Assembly: GCF_949628215.1 (NCBI RefSeq)
Contig: NC_134297.1
Coordinates: forward strand, 2,666,001-2,730,000
Reading direction: 5' to 3'
Origin: Phalacrocorax aristotelis
Lineage: Eukaryota; Chordata; Aves; Suliformes; Phalacrocoracidae
Length of the DNA stretch: 64,000 bases
The first letter of the stretch is position 1, and each line of letters starts with the position of its first letter. Positions 37,720-51,439 of the stretch are shown here, one piece after another. The notes under the pieces were generated by a model. The model saw only the letters and a list, made by a program, of their open reading frames with translations, did no database searches and was not told the origin of the DNA. The translations under genes were made by a program, and so were the position numbers.

Positions 37720-40350
37720 AACTGGGCTGTCCGGGGCTATGGTCACTGGCCCAATGCTGAGGGAAGCTTGCACCCTGCGTGTCTGCTTCTTTTTGCCATG
37801 CGTCTCCATTGCTGAGCTTCTTCCACAAGCTCCATCCGTCCCAAGGCTATCATCTGAGAGGAGACGTTCTGGACTCTTGCAGGGCTGCCTTCCTGCCTGG
37901 CCCCATCCTGTGACTCTCCAGTGGCAGGGGACGCTCTGTGAGCAGCAGGCGCTGGGAGCTGCATGTGTTTCCTGCAGCTGGGCTTGGAGATGTTAGTGTC
38001 TTGGCCTCCGTTTGCCTGGCTGCTTCCTAGAGAAGACTCATATCCCTTTTTAGGGGGGAGGTAGCATGTGTACCTGTGTCTGTTGCAGAAGTATCTATCC
38101 CATCTGTGCTGCAGGGTGTGATTTCCCCCTGCTAGATATTTCCTGCACATGGGACAGGCCCTGGCCTGGTAGATCTGCCCTCTGTGTTTACTGCAGCTGT
38201 CAGGCAGAGCTGGAGTGTGGGACATGCCTGCTATGGCCCTGCCATAGCTTGCAGGACAGAGCTTGCAGGGCAGAGCAGCCTGACCAGGGCTGCACCGCTT
38301 ATTGCTGAGGAATCAAGTGTCATAGTGGGACAAACTGCCCTACTGCCTCTCTGGGAGAGCTGGGGCCAGGACAGCTAGCTGTGCGGGGGAAGGACTCAGC
38401 TCCCAGGTGCAAAGTCTTTCCCATGGCCTGGTCTGCACCCTGGCTGCAGGGCATGCTCCTTTCAGGTCTACAATCTTGCCCTGAGAGCCCCTTTCCCCAG
38501 GCACTTCTCTCCCAGGAGCTTGGGGCCACAGAGACATGGCAGCCAATGCCCTGCAGCCAAGATGGGTGAGAAGAAAAAAGAGGGTTGTCCCAAGTACAGC
38601 AGGGGCCCTCTTTTGTCCTGTAGCTGGAGAAAAAGACCTGGGGTGTGAGCCCACAATGATTGCTTCCAGGCACTTGAGAAGGGAGCTGTGGCTGTGGCCT
38701 CTCACTGCCTACCATGGGACCTGCACGGCTGCTATTAACGTGGCCATCATGGGCACTACTGTAACCTTATGCTATGCTACCTCTCTTCTCAGGAGTGAGT
38801 TTCTGACCAGGGTCCCTTCCCTAAACTCTTTATCCTCCCCACTGGCCCTTCACTTCTCACTGGGGCAATGCTCAGTGGGTTGCATTCATGCTGACACTGG
38901 TACCCAGCTCCAGACGGGAACAGCCTTGTGCTCCCTGGGGACTGCCCTGGCTCCCTCTGAAGCAGGGAATTTTTATTCCCCCAGGGAAGGAGAAGGTGGG
39001 CTGGAGCACGTGTGATGGGTTTGCCAGGGGATCTGGAGGACCAGCAGCACTACCGCGGGCAATTAAAAATATGCTTATAGGAAATCACAGAGGTTTTCCA
39101 GTCATGCAAAGAGATTCTGCTATCTGCTCTGTCCCTGAAGCCCTGGGTACACATGACAGAGCCAGGACAGGCTGCCTTTGCCACTGATACTGTCTTGGAC
39201 ATGGAAGCCACCATAGGGACACAGCTATGGTCAAGGCCACTGTAGAAAGGTCCTAGCTGGGGATCAGATGGATGCTGAATGTGCCCATGGCACTGAACAC
39301 CAAGCCTTTCTGGGCACTTGGCTCCCATCCTTGCCGGCCTTCCACCTTGAAATGACTCCACAGCAGGATGCTGCAGCAGCTGCTGGTTGCTGTATGGCTA
39401 CCAGCTAGGTCTCAGGAGCTCGCAACTCACCCTGGAGCAATCAGGAAGGAAGGGGCTTTAGTATCAAGGGGGTTCACTCCCAGACCCTGCTTGTGCCCAC
39501 CTGCAGGGAAGCAGGGCTCTTTTGTGCTACACAGAGGGGTTCTGGGCTGAGACATGCTAATGGTTAGTGTCCTGGGGATGGGAGTCAGTGTGCTGAGTGC
39601 AAACTGGATGGGTCCAGCGTGCCTTTTGCTCCATGAGGAGATGACTTAAGACTTCCATATGGATCTTGGCTCCACGACTATCTCCCTGTGCCCTTGCCCT
39701 GCTCAGTCTGTGGGCTGCCCTACCCTATAGTCTCTCCTCTGGCTGTATCCTAGTCTGCTAAAGAGTCAATTCACTGCCCTAAGCTCTGTCCCAGCCCAAG
39801 GCTGTGGGAGGGGAAAGCTTTCCTTGGCTCAACAGATGGTTTTTTAATTAATACTCTTGTTAGTGCCACTCATTTCCATATGTCTTTCATGTTTATGTGC
39901 TGTGGTGGGTGAGAGGTGTGAGTAACAGTGAGGATGGAGCCAGGCATGGTGCTGCAGAGGGATGGCAGGTCCCCCATGATGAGCTATGGAGGGAGTGTGT
40001 GCTGGGGGAAAAGCTCTGGCAGGGGGGCACCGTCCCATCAGGGTCCTTTGTGGCCAGCTCTAACGCCACCAGCCCTGGCTCTTGATGCTTGGTGTGGGCT
40101 CCCTAGGTAGTCCTCTGCATTGCAGCCAGAGTTTCACCCAGCATGTGCCTGCACTGTGGTGGCTGTAGGGTAGCGTGGCCCCTGTCCCAGGTCAGCACAG
40201 GGCTGAGTGGGAGCCAGGCGCATCCCAGGTGGGAGTGGACTTAGGGGCTGTTGGGCCCACTGGGTTTTGGGCTGAGGTGGTCACTGTCCCATACGTGATC
40301 AGCAGCAGGCAGTGGGGAAGGGTTCCGGGAGGCTGCGGAGTCAGTGCTGG
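37720..40350. other. 3' flank of the sushi gene; no other gene seen
   Basis: Probably includes the 3' untranslated region of the sushi gene. The best poly(A) candidate is the variant ATTAAA at 39062-39067; no canonical AATAAA was noticed nearby. No other coding structure is supported. Confidence 0.4.
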
Positions 40351-40359
40351 CAAACACCA

Positions 40360-41110
40360 CGATGGTGGGCCGGGGATGCTCAGGACCTTCTGGCTCGCGG
40401 GGGAGAGGAAATAGCGCCGGCCCCTTTAAGAGGATTTTTCGCTGCCTGGCAGTGCTGCCTGCCTGGGCAGCCCATCCTGCCGCCCCGACAGGCAGCGGCA
40501 GCAGCAGGGACAAAGCCGGCGGAGAGGGGCACCGCCGGGCAGCTGGGCCCGGAGGGCTGCTAGCCACTGCTGGGCTGGGGGCGGAAAGCCCCCCGTCCCG
40601 CCCTGCCTGCCGCCCAGCCCATCCCATCCCATCCCAGCCTGCGGAGAAATGGGGAGGAGACCCCAGCCGGGGACCCGCGGGGGCAGCGCCTAGCCCGGGT
40701 CCCGGCGCTGAGAACCGGCCGGCTGCCGCGGAGCAGCCCCCTGCCCGGCCGGGGCGCCCGGCGCCGTCCCTCAGCCCCCGCTGCGGGCATCGCCCCTTTG
40801 TCTGCGGAGGAGGAGGAGGAGGGAGAGGCGGAGGGCGCTGCGGCGGAGACACGGCTGGGCGCAGAGTGGCGGGGAGAGGAGCTGCCGCACTCGCAGCCTG
40901 CCAGGTGAGCCTGCGGGCCCCCCTTCCCCGGGGGAGCCCCCTCCCCTGCCCGGGGCGGCCGAGGATGGAGGGGGGCGGCGGGAAGCCTGGACGAAGGAAG
41001 AACATCCTTGGCAAAGCTGCCTTCCCCACCCCTCGTCTCGGGGACGGGCTAAGCCGCGGAGAGCGGCTTGCGAGATTTAGCGTTCCTTGTAACGCCCAGC
41101 CGAAGGAGGC
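40360..41110 (+). promoter_or_regulatory. CpG island with probable ABCG4 noncoding first exon
   Basis: Strong GC/CpG enrichment. On the plus strand CCTGCCAG followed by GTGAGCC gives a good donor after 40904, suitable for a 5' untranslated exon splicing to the acceptor before 42557 (ctacag), which is 9 bases upstream of the ABCG4 start codon. The exon's 5' end cannot be placed; it should fall in 40400-40800. Long frames on both strands here are composition artefacts. Confidence 0.55.
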
Positions 41111-42556
41111 AAGGTGAGCCCGAGGGCGCTTTGTGCCCGGGGCCCCCCCCGAGCCCCCTGTTCCCGCTGGCCCGCACCCTGGGGCTGCCAACCGCATCCC
41201 AGACCCTGCGGCTGCTCAGAGGGGGACCTGAGTGTTGGGTTCCTGCAGCCCTTGCTCCCCACCTTTTCTTCCCCAGGTCTGGGGCTGGCTTTTTTCCAGC
41301 CCTGAAACGGATCTGCCTGCAACAGGGAGAGGGCTGGGAAGATCTCAGCGCAGCTCCTCGCAAAGCCTGCTTCCCCTTTCAAGGGATTGTGTATGTGCAT
41401 TGCAGCTGTAGTGGGGAGCTGCCTGCGCCTCAGCAAAATGTAGGTTAGCAAACCATTAGGACTCTAGCCTTGGAGGCAAGATGGGTGTTGGGCCCAGCCT
41501 GCTCTGGCACAGCTCAGGCTCCTTCTGCTGGTGCCGTGGGGATCCCCAGCCCCCTCCCAGTCTGTGGTGCTGCAGTGGGACCTGGGGTTGGTGTGCTCCC
41601 CACCCTGCTTGGCTCAACATCCCCGCCCCAGCACCGCAGAGTCCTCAAGCCAAGCGGGGATGCGGGGAGCTTGGCCGTGCTGCAGCCGGCTGTGAGGAGG
41701 ACTGCAGGTAGAAGACAGTGCCCAGCAGGAGAGTGTTTGGGCAGGTGTGTGTATTAGCATCATGCGATGGCCCTGGTTAAGTACTGGCCTGGTCTATGAG
41801 GCTGTGCTGGTAAGAGCCAGGAAGGTGAAATGAGCCAAGGGAGGCAGAGAAAGTCTGGCACTAGCGGTGCCCCCTCCCTCTTCTATTAAGTTTGTCCCAG
41901 CAAGCTCATGGGGATCCCGGGCACCAGCTGAGGGTCTAATCTAGCCAGGACTGCTCTGCCCCAGGAGCCTGGGTGAGGCATGGCATGCTTTGTCTGAGGA
42001 ACTGGCTAGAACAGTCTCCTTGCTTGGCACCCCATACCTGTGTCCCCCAAGCCAGGCCCAGGCCAGGGTAATTCCTGGTGACCCCTTAGGGACATCCAAG
42101 TACAGCTGCGTGTCCCCCATTGAGGGAAGAACATCAGCTCTCCCACTTCCTATTCTGTACCCACCATTGTGAACAGGAGCAGGGTAGGGAGCCCAGTAGC
42201 ACTGGGGCTGGGAGAGCTGAACAGCCTCCCAACTCTGCTGCCAGAGCTGGACCCAACTGCAGAAGGTGCATAAATTATTGACACTGGAGCTAATAAGCTG
42301 CTCCATGCCGTGAACCCCTTGGTGCTGGCTTGGCTGCCCTGGCCAGGTCCATCCTTCCATCCAGCTGTGGGTGCCAGACCAGAGCTGGGCAGTATATCAC
42401 AGGGCAGAGGTGTGCAGTGAGGCCTGAAGCCAGCAGGAAGGGGTGTGAGAGGACTTGCTGTGGGCTGGTCCCTGGCCCTCGTGGTCCCTGGCCTTTGCAG
42501 TCCCTGGTCCTGAGAGAGGGGCCCATGATGAGTCAATCCCTGTACATTTCCTACAG
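40905..42556. other. Probable ABCG4 first intron
   Basis: Noncoding, bounded by the putative donor at 40905 and the acceptor ctacag at 42551-42556. No conserved element was recognised by eye. Confidence 0.4.
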
Positions 42557-42565
42557 AGCAGCAGG

Positions 42566-45500
42566 ATGGCGGAGAAGGGTATGGATCCCACGTGTGTCTC
42601 CATTGCCCTGGAGGACACAGTGTGCCACGCTGGTCCCCCAGACGCCCCGCTCCTCACCACCCACTTGAAGAAGGTGGAGAATCACATCACAGAGGCCCAG
42701 AGGTTTTCTCACCTCCCGAAGCGCTCAGCTGTCAACATTGAGTTCATTGACCTCTCCTACTCTGTGCGTGAAGGCTCCTGGTGGAGGAAGAGAGGTAGGT
42801 GCTGACAGCTGGGGAGGGGCAGGGGAGGGGACCTGCTGGGCTATTACACCCCTCTCCCATTCTGTATGCCTTGATCTTACCCAGGGCCTCAGCAGCTCCC
42901 TGTGTGCTGGATTCATCACTTCTCTGCCAGTTCCTGCTCCAGGCAGTCCCAGCCTCTGCAAGGACTGTGCTCTCTGCCTGCTGGCAGGAGCTTGTCTCAG
43001 CGTGTGGCAGTGGGGCTGCACGCAGGGAGCCACAGCGGGACATGCTAGAGCTGCTCACCCTGCTGTCCCCTGCGGTAGTGGGGGCTGGCTGGGCGGTCGG
43101 GCTGGCTGGCCCCATAGTCTGTCGGAGCATGAGGTGCTGTTTGCAGACATGTGGCTGGCAGTCCTTGCTGGGCACCTGTGAGTGGAGGGCAGGCTCATGT
43201 CTGACAGCAGTTGCTGCACACCTCTGCCATGCAATGCTGGAGCAAAGCAGATCGCATCCCAGGGAAGCCTTTGGCCAGGGTTGAATGGGGCAGATGGGGC
43301 AGATTTCCTGGTTCGGGGCAGCCAGGGTGGATTAGTTTCCCCGGCACTGTTATATGGGGTATGAAGGCTGTGTGTGATGTGCCAACAGCAGGAGACCCCA
43401 AGGGGTGCCCCAGCTCAGAGCCTGGCAAGAAGAATATGTGTGATTTGCAGGGGATTCCTTCTCCAGCAGCTCCCTGTGCAGCTGCAGCCACAGTACCCTT
43501 TCCTGTGTGTGACTCTGGCCGAGAGCTCAGGGAGGGAAAAGGGGAGGCAGATGGCGGCTGGTGGGTGGTAGTCTGCTTTAATTAGCTCTCTCAGTTAATG
43601 GGATGCCAATCAGGCAGCCCCATGAGATAGAGGGGGAGCTGATCTGTAGAAGCTGAAGGCAGGCAGGGATGTGCGGGGGCCTGGGGTGAGCAGGCCAAAG
43701 GTGCAGGGCTTCTCAGTGGGGTGCCCCGCCAGCCAGGAGCGCTGGATGAGGCCTCTGACCCTGTGTCTTACCAGGCTCTGCAGCTAGGGAAACTGAGGCA
43801 CTGAAAGACAGTGGGACCAGCCCCGACATCTCCCAGGATGAGGTCTGCCTGTTTGTCTGGGATGCTGAGGACACATCCCAGGAGGAGCCATGGTACAACC
43901 ATGGGTTCCCCAGGGCAGAGTGTGCTGTAGCACCCAGGAATCCTGGGGACCAGCTGCTTGCCAGTGGGCCAGTGCCCTGCAGGGAGGGAAGGGGACCAGA
44001 AAGGAGCATGCCGAGGGGCGCTGGGATCCCAGAGCGGCAGTGGGAGGGACTCCTCTCTCCCTCAGGCCAGGCGCAGATAGAGGAGCTGGCGGGGAGCTGC
44101 CAGCCACAGCCCCCGGGATCTGGCCGGGCCACCCCACTCTGCTGAAGCAGGAGGTTACTGGCAGTCAATGAACGCAAGTAACCGCTGCGCAAGCTGCAGT
44201 GACGCCGACGTGAGCAGCATGCGCGGTGCTGGAGCTGTGTGCGTGGTGCCGGGATGTGCCGGGGGGCGGCTGCCGGGCATGCTTGTTCTGCTGCATGCAC
44301 AGCCCCCTGCCCTCCCCTCCCGGGCCTTGCTTCCCCTCTGCCAGCGGGGCCCGCTCCTGGATGCAGGATGCAGGATGCCTGAGTCTCAGGGGTGCAGAGG
44401 AGGAACCAGGAGCTTGTGGTGCTCCTGGGGACGGACAAGCCAGAGGGGCTGCCCCCGCCTAGTGTGGTACTAGGACTGTGAGCTGGTCTGGCCCTAAGGC
44501 TTTCCCCAGCCTGTAGGCAGGGAATGGACACATTGCCCTCACCCAACACCAGCTGCCACCACAGGAAGCATGGGGGGCATATTTCCAGCAGGGAGATGCT
44601 CAGACCTGATCCACGGTTCAGCATCGTCCTAGCACCCTATATACCATTGCTCTCCTGCCAGGGCTGTGTTTCGGGAGCAGCTCTTAAGAGCTTGAGGCTG
44701 TGCCTGTTCCTTCCTCCCAACACATCATGTTCCTTCTGCCAGAAAATGCTAATCAGCTGTGTTTAAAGCAGAGATAATTCCAGGTCTTATTAGCAGTGGC
44801 TGCTGCCAGGTATCACAGCATGAATGCCAATGAAGGCAACAGCCAGGCACCCAGCAGGCTTGGGGACTCTGCCTGTCCCATGCTACCCCTCTCCACCGGC
44901 CCTAGAGACTGAGATCTGACAATGTACATAGGATCACTGTCACAGCCTGGTAATCATCTTCAACAGCTGCGTGCCCTGACCCAGGGATTTCCATGGTCTT
45001 TGCTGTGATCCAGGACATGTGCCTCTTCAGTGCTGGAAATTAGTGGGGCCAGCCAAGGACCAGGATCAGGGATCATGCTGGAAATGACAGCTACTCTGGC
45101 TATAGCCCTGGTGATGCTGATGGAGACAGTCTCCAGGCACATGCAGCCCCAGGCACAATACACTGAGGTCTTGAGGTCCCCCAGGTGCTGGGATGGCATC
45201 GTGGTCCCTGTAGCACTGCTGCTTTTGAAAGCCAAGCCCACGCTGCTCTCTCTCCAGGGTACAAGACTCTCCTCAAATGCCTGTCAGGGAAGTTCTGCCA
45301 GCGGGAGCTCATTGGGATCATGGGACCCTCGGGTGCTGGGAAGTCCACACTCATGAACATCCTGGCTGGCTACAGGTGAGGCTGAGGGGAAGCCAGCAGG
45401 TCTAGGGGTACAGGGCTGGGGGTCCTGTGCTACATCCCCATGCCTCTTTCCTGTAGGGAGACTGGCATGAAGGGCCAGATCCTGGTGAATGGCCGCCCAC

Positions 45501-48500
45501 GGGACCTCCGTACCTTCCGCAAGATGTCCTGCTACATCATGCAGGACGACATGCTCCTGCCACACCTCACTGTGCTGGAGGCTATGATGGTGAGTGGTGC
45601 AGGAGCCAGGCAACCTGCTGGGCTCTGTGGGGCATCCTGTGGACTGTGTCCTTGGGCAGTGAGCCCACAGTGACATCAGGCATTTCCAAGGGCTCTGGGA
45701 CACAGGAACGACATTCTGCTGTTCTTGCTCCCTTCATCCTGAGCACTGTTCCCAGCCCTTGGCTGGGCAGGGACAGGGCCACGGTGCAGCTGATTCTATT
45801 CCCTACATCTCATAGTTGTGTCTCCCTGCCCATCCTCTCCCTGCAGGTCTCTGCTAACCTGAAGCTGAGTGAAAAGCAGGAGGTGAAGAAGGAGCTGGTA
45901 AGTGCAGAGGGAGATGGGCCCAGGCCCCCTCATCTCTCCCCAGGATGGGGACAGTAGGGAAGGGAGGGCCCTGAGGGGACCAGGGGATGCCAAGGAGCTC
46001 CCAGCAATGGAGGTCTGAAGGGAAGTGGCAGGGATGGGGTGAGGGTCCACGGGAGCCTATGGTGAATGAGGCTGTCTCACAGGTGAACGAGATTCTGACG
46101 GCCCTGGGGCTGCTGGAGTGCTCCTACACCCGCACCATCTCACTGTCGGGGGGCCAGCGCAAGCGCCTGGCCATCGCCCTGGAGCTGGTGAACAACCCTC
46201 CAGTCATGTTCTTCGACGAGCCCACGAGGTGAGGCTGCAGGGGCAGGGCTCCCTGGTGCTGCCTGCCCAGGTGGGCTTCCTCTGCCGCGGGACACCAGGG
46301 TGGTTGGCACCCTCTGGAGCACAGCAGGGCTGCGAGACCCTGTGAGGGCTGGGACATGGCAGGGCTGGGGCTGCAAAGGGATGCTTTTCTCCGTCGACCT
46401 GGGAGGGAGGATGCCCACAAGGGGAAGCAACTGGGGGCATCTTTAGAATGTACTTCTCCGTCTCTCAACTCTCCCCTTCTCTCTCTGCTGTCTTTCTTCA
46501 TCACCCCGTCCTGCATGGCCACAGCGGTCTGGACAGTGCCTCCTGCTTCCAGGTGGTTTCCTTGATGCGGTCTCTGGCTCAGGGTGGACGCACCATCATC
46601 TGCACCATCCACCAGCCCAGCGCCAAGCTCTTTGAGATGTTTGACAAGGTTTGGGCTGGGCTAGGGTACAAGATTCTTCAGGGGTGCTGGGTCCTTCTGG
46701 CCCCAAGACCCAGGAGAGAGACCATGGGAGGGATGGGCTGCAGGCGTTTGACCTGGGGCTTGTGTGGCACACAGCCCCGATGGCTGGGGTCTGGAAAGGG
46801 TGCCCTGTGTCACCCTAGGACAGGGAGGTGGGTAGAAACAGGTGACAGTGCCCCTGGCTGCTCTGTACCTGCCATATCCTGGCTTTTTCTTGCAGCTGTA
46901 CATCCTGAGCCAGGGTCAGTGCATCTTCAAAGGCATCGTGACCAACCTCATCCCTTACCTGAAGGGTCTTGGCCTCCACTGCCCCACATACCACAACCCT
47001 GCTGACTTCAGTGAGTGCCCTTGCCCCAGCTGGGGCTGTGTTGGGGAGCAGAGGGTGGCAAGGTCTAAACCCAGTGCCCAAGCCCTAAGGGCTGCCCAGC
47101 ATTCCCCTGCATTCTCCAGGGAGCAGGGCTGCCCATGTCCTTCCTGTTAGGTGCTGACTGGACAGTGCTGCTGTGTGGTAGGGGTTGTGCTCGGCTCCCA
47201 CCTCCCTGCCCCACGGGGTTATGGTCTGGGCAGGCCAAGCAACGTGATGGCAAGGGGTGGCTCAGCGCTCCTCAGGGGTCCTGTCTTCCTCCACAGTTAT
47301 CGAGGTGGCCTCAGGAGAGTATGGAGACCTCAACCCCGTCCTGTTCCGTGCCGTCCAGAATGGCATGTGCACCATGGCTGAGAAGAAGAGCAGCCCTGAC
47401 AAGGCAGATTCATCATGCCCAGCACACTGTGTGACGGTGAGTGGGAAGGAGAGGAGCCTCCCGCAGTGATGGGGAGTGGCAGGTAACAGGGTGCCCACCC
47501 AGGGACACCTCAGTCCCCTCTGCCCCACAGTGCATGGGTATCCTGTGATGACTAGAGCTGCTTGGACACAGTGGGAAGCATGGAGTTGTCCAGCAAGCCT
47601 CTGCTTGTCCTGAGTAACAGCTCAGTGCTTGCAGCTGGCATTGCCTGTTCTCACCAGGGGTGCTCACAAGGGGCACCCTGGGAATGTTTGGGTGCCATCC
47701 TAGAAGGGAGCTCGTGATGTGAACTTGACCCATGTCCACAACTTGTCCATGGTCTTGCAGGATGTCGACCACATCGAGAGCCACACGTTTGCCACCAGCA
47801 CTTCAACCCAGTTCTGCATCCTCTTCAAGAGAACCTTTATCTGCATCCTAAGGGACACGGTGAGGGCAGGGGAGGCTCATCCAGGGCTGAGAGGATGGGG
47901 CCTGTCAGTCACTGAGGGCAGAGAAACAGGAGCTGAATGGAGGCTGGAGTGGGGCTTACTCTTGAGGAGCAGGCAGGCTGTCCTCTGTTCTCCTGGGATG
48001 CTCATGGGATGTGTCTCTGCCTTGCTGAGCCCCTGTACCCTCTCTGCCCGCAGGTGCTGACCCACCTGCGGTTCATGTCCCACATTTGCATTGGAGTGCT
48101 GATTGGGCTGCTCTACCTGCACATTGGGAACGATGCAGGCAAAGTCTTCAACAACACTGGCTTTCTCTTCTTCTCCATGCTGTTCCTCATGTTTGCTGCA
48201 CTGATGCCCACCATCCTCACCTGTAAGGAGCTCCTCCCCCAACACCCATTTGCTGCTGCCAACCCTTGGGGCAGAGGGGGATACTCCAGCTGTGTGGGAG
48301 TGTGTCTGTTGGGTGATGGAGCCAGATGTATTGGACAAAACGGGGGAAATAATACAGGAGAGGAAAAAAATTCAAACGAAGAGGGGAAAAACTTCTGGTT
48401 GGGTATATTGCAGCTTTGCCCTTTATTTAATGTTTGGCTATAACGTACTTGTTGGCTGAAAGCAGAATGCGGGAAATTTTTTTTTGCTGAGAAAATGTCT

Positions 48501-49864
48501 GTAAATCTGCATTTTCAGCTGCTTCACCTCTCTTTCACTTCCACAAAACGTTTGCCTAAAAACCCCCAGCCAAGCTGACTTTTCCATGCAGAAAGTTCCC
48601 ACGTCGGTCACTGACTTTTTTCGCTAGTGAAGATTTGAGCACCCGCTTGTAGTGCAGGCAGGAGGCTGTGTGGTATTCTGTGCCAGGGCAGTATCAGATC
48701 TGCCTGTACTGGGGCAAGTCAGACTAGGGGCTGGAGCAGCCCAGGCCAGGGTGCTGCTGGCTTCTAACTCCTTGTTCCCATGCAGTCCCCCAGGAGATGT
48801 CTGTATTCCTGCGAGAGCACTTGAACTACTGGTACAGCCTGAAAGCCTATTATCTGGCAAAAACCATGGCAGATGTGCCCTTCCAGGTGAGTTTTCGGCT
48901 GGGCTAAAGCATGGCCCTGATGCTGATGTGCCATCCTTGGCACAGCCAATTGCCTGACTACCCCAGTACCCCAAGCTGGCCTTTGAGGGGTCCCTGCAGC
49001 CCTCCATCCCCCAGGGAGGGTTGTGGGGTGAGGATGGCCATGGGTCCAGCAGAGCAGTCTTTTTGCTTGCCCCCTTCAGGTGATCTGCCCCATTGCATAC
49101 TGCAGCATTGTGTACTGGATGACAGGCCAGCCACCTGAAGCCACACGCTTCCTTCTCTTCTCTGCCCTGGCCACTGCCACGGCCCTGGTTGCCCAGTCCC
49201 TTGGACTTCTCATCGGAGCTGCTTCCACTTCCCTACAGGTCAGATGGGGGCCTGACTTTGCCTGTTATGTGGAGACGGGGGGTGAGTTGCAGGGAGTGCC
49301 ACAACAAGGACAGGTGGAGGGAAGTGTTGCCCATAGGCAGGTGTGTGAGTGCCACAGGTGGTGTGCCTGGGGACAGGGACATGACACCCAGTGTCCTCTG
49401 CTCCCTAGGTGGCCACCTTTGTGGGACCTGTCACTGCCATCCCTGTACTGCTCTTCTCGGGCTTTTTCGTCAGCTTCAAGACTATACCCACCTACCTGCA
49501 GTGGAGTTCCTACGTCTCCTATGTCAGGTGGGACCCCACGCTCTGGCCAGAAGTTCCCTGCCCTGAGCTCCCATGGGTTGGGCAGAGAATGGGACTGCCT
49601 GGGGCATGCAGTGACTGTCATTGTGCGCTCTGCCCTAGGTACGGCTTCGAGGGTGTCATTCTCACCATCTATGCCATGGAGCGTGAGGACCTGGAGTGCC
49701 TCGAGGAATTCTGCCCTTTCCAAAAACCCATCAAGATCCTACAGGAGCTGGATGTGGAGGAGGCCAAGCTCTACCTGGACTTCCTCATCCTGGGCATCTT
49801 CTTCATCATCCTGCGGCTCCTGGCTTACCTGGTCCTCAGGTACAAAGTCAAGTCAGAGAGATAA
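42566..49864 (+). CDS. ABCG4: ABCG4, half-type ABC sterol transporter
   Basis: Coding exons 42566-42794, 45258-45375, 45457-45589, 45847-45897, 46083-46228, 46525-46648, 46896-47010, 47297-47436, 47761-47859, 48054-48222, 48786-48886, 49080-49238, 49409-49527, 49639-49864; 1929 bases, 642 residues (human 646), all GT-AG and in phase. Half transporter in the order ABC domain then membrane domain. Walker A is GPSGAGKST at about 99-107, the signature LSGGQRKR starts at 198, Walker B is [12 protein letters not shown] at 218-229, and the H-loop is in [16 protein letters not shown]. The second half carries about six hydrophobic segments (for example [29 protein letters not shown] and [21 protein letters not shown]) and ends YKVKSER. 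Family knowledge: works as a homodimer or with ABCG1, moving cholesterol and related sterols to HDL, mainly in brain. The only clearly divergent part is the first ~25 residues and the linker near [10 protein letters not shown]. All ATPase motifs are intact. Confidence 0.97.
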
Positions 49865-51418
49865 AATGTTGTTCCCGGGCCCGGCCTGCTGTGAGAGACA
49901 GTTCTGCAGGTGGACGCAGTGCTCCTAGCAGGTCATGGACTGCAGCAGAGGCATCGGTAGGTGCCAGCCAGGCCTGGCTCAGCCGAGAAGGGTTTTGAGA
50001 CATCTCGGAACTGTTTTAACCTTTCCACACACTCTTCATTGCAAAAGTTTTGTACAGCCCTGGCATGTGTCACCCTCTCCCCCAGGACTGCCGAACCCCA
50101 TGGAGCTTGGATCCCCTCTTGTCACCCCTGCCCAGCACTGCCCTTCACTGCCAAACACATTGGGACACTGGGGGCAGTCCCGCGGAGGCAGCTGTCTGCC
50201 GAGCAAGGCTGAAAGGAACCAGCTGCTCCAGCCAGGAGGGGAGCAGTGCCCTGGAGCTGCCTGATCCTGGGGCTGAAGCCAGGAAGAGACACCTGCAGAG
50301 CATGGATTGGTAGCGCAGCACGTAGCCCCATTGCTCGCTCTGGCCAGCATGCGTGTCCGTGCTAAGAAGAGCCCAGAGATGCAGTATGCCAAGTTACACA
50401 AGGCTTTAGTGTTTCCTGTCACCATAGCCACAGAAATTGCTGCATCCCCTTTTTATTTCTGCATAAATCCCCCGGTTTTTTTTTTCCCATTTTGCTTTTC
50501 TTTCTTTTTTTATAAACCCCATCGCTTCCCAGTCTGCATGCAGGTGAAGAGAGGGAGACAGCAGGCAGAGAAAGACTTGGGGGTCTGTCTCAGACTTCTG
50601 CTCAGATACCATCCTCAGAGATGGGATCTTCAAACCTGGGGATGTGGCAGGGTCTGTGGGAATGGGACAGTATTCTCAGACCTTAGGGAGTCTCATATTC
50701 AGTCCCTGTTGTCTTTGGAGTCCGAGCCAAGAGGATAAAATCGACTAACAGGGAGAGAAGTGACCAGTCCCTTCAAGTGCCACATGGAGTGGGGAGGATT
50801 CACGTTCCCACAGCCTGACAGTGCCAGGTGGCTGAAAAGCAATGCTGGGCTCAGCTATGCCATCACTGGAGCCTCTACTGCAGAACTGGCCCTGAGCCCT
50901 TCCCTTGCACCATCTTGCTCTGCACTCCTCTTCCCCCAGCACAACTGTGGCTGCCTCAGCAGAGCAGGGAGGATAAGCCTCGCTCAGCACTGACCCTGCA
51001 AGGAGGGGATGCAAGCCCCAAGGATACCCAGCTTCATCACTGTGCAGACTTCCCAGGGTAACACTGCACAAGTGGGTCCCACCAGGGCCAGTACTGGAAA
51101 ACAGGTGAGATGTTGGAGTGGTTTATTTGCATTGGGTGACCCCAACATTGAAAAGGACTTTGCGGTTTGTGACTGGTGTCAGGAAAAGGTCCCTTTTGGC
51201 AGTTGTCTCTGGTGGCTCCTCCAAAGTCACCTGCCTCTCCACACCCCTTGCAGAGGGGAAGGTATTTCAGCACCTTGCTGAGTCTCCAAAGGAAGAGACT
51301 TGAGACCAGAGCTGGTAGGGTATCTGCACATGCTGCTGTGCTGGGAGCACAGCATGTTGCTTAGCTACAGAGCACAGGCCTGTCTCTGTGGGTGTGCTGG
51401 CACTGGCGTCACAGAGCT

Positions 51419-51439
51419 GCGCATGGGTCACCCATGCGC
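51419..51439. repeat. Perfect inverted repeat, 10-base arms, 1-base spacer
   Basis: GCGCATGGGT, C, ACCCATGCGC. The arms are exact reverse complements, and the motif TGCGCA in the right arm resembles half of an NRF1 site. Seen directly; any function is unknown. Confidence 0.8.

Noticed and set aside
40241-41197. 318-codon open frame on the minus strand and 257-codon frame on the plus strand
   Set aside because: Both lie in a CpG island where stop codons are rare. The predicted proteins are Pro/Arg/Gly/Ala-rich with no domain, and the island is better explained as the ABCG4 promoter.
43713-44624. 303-codon minus-strand frame inside ABCG4 intron
   Set aside because: No known domain, no splice support and GC-rich composition; it lies within a plus-strand intron.
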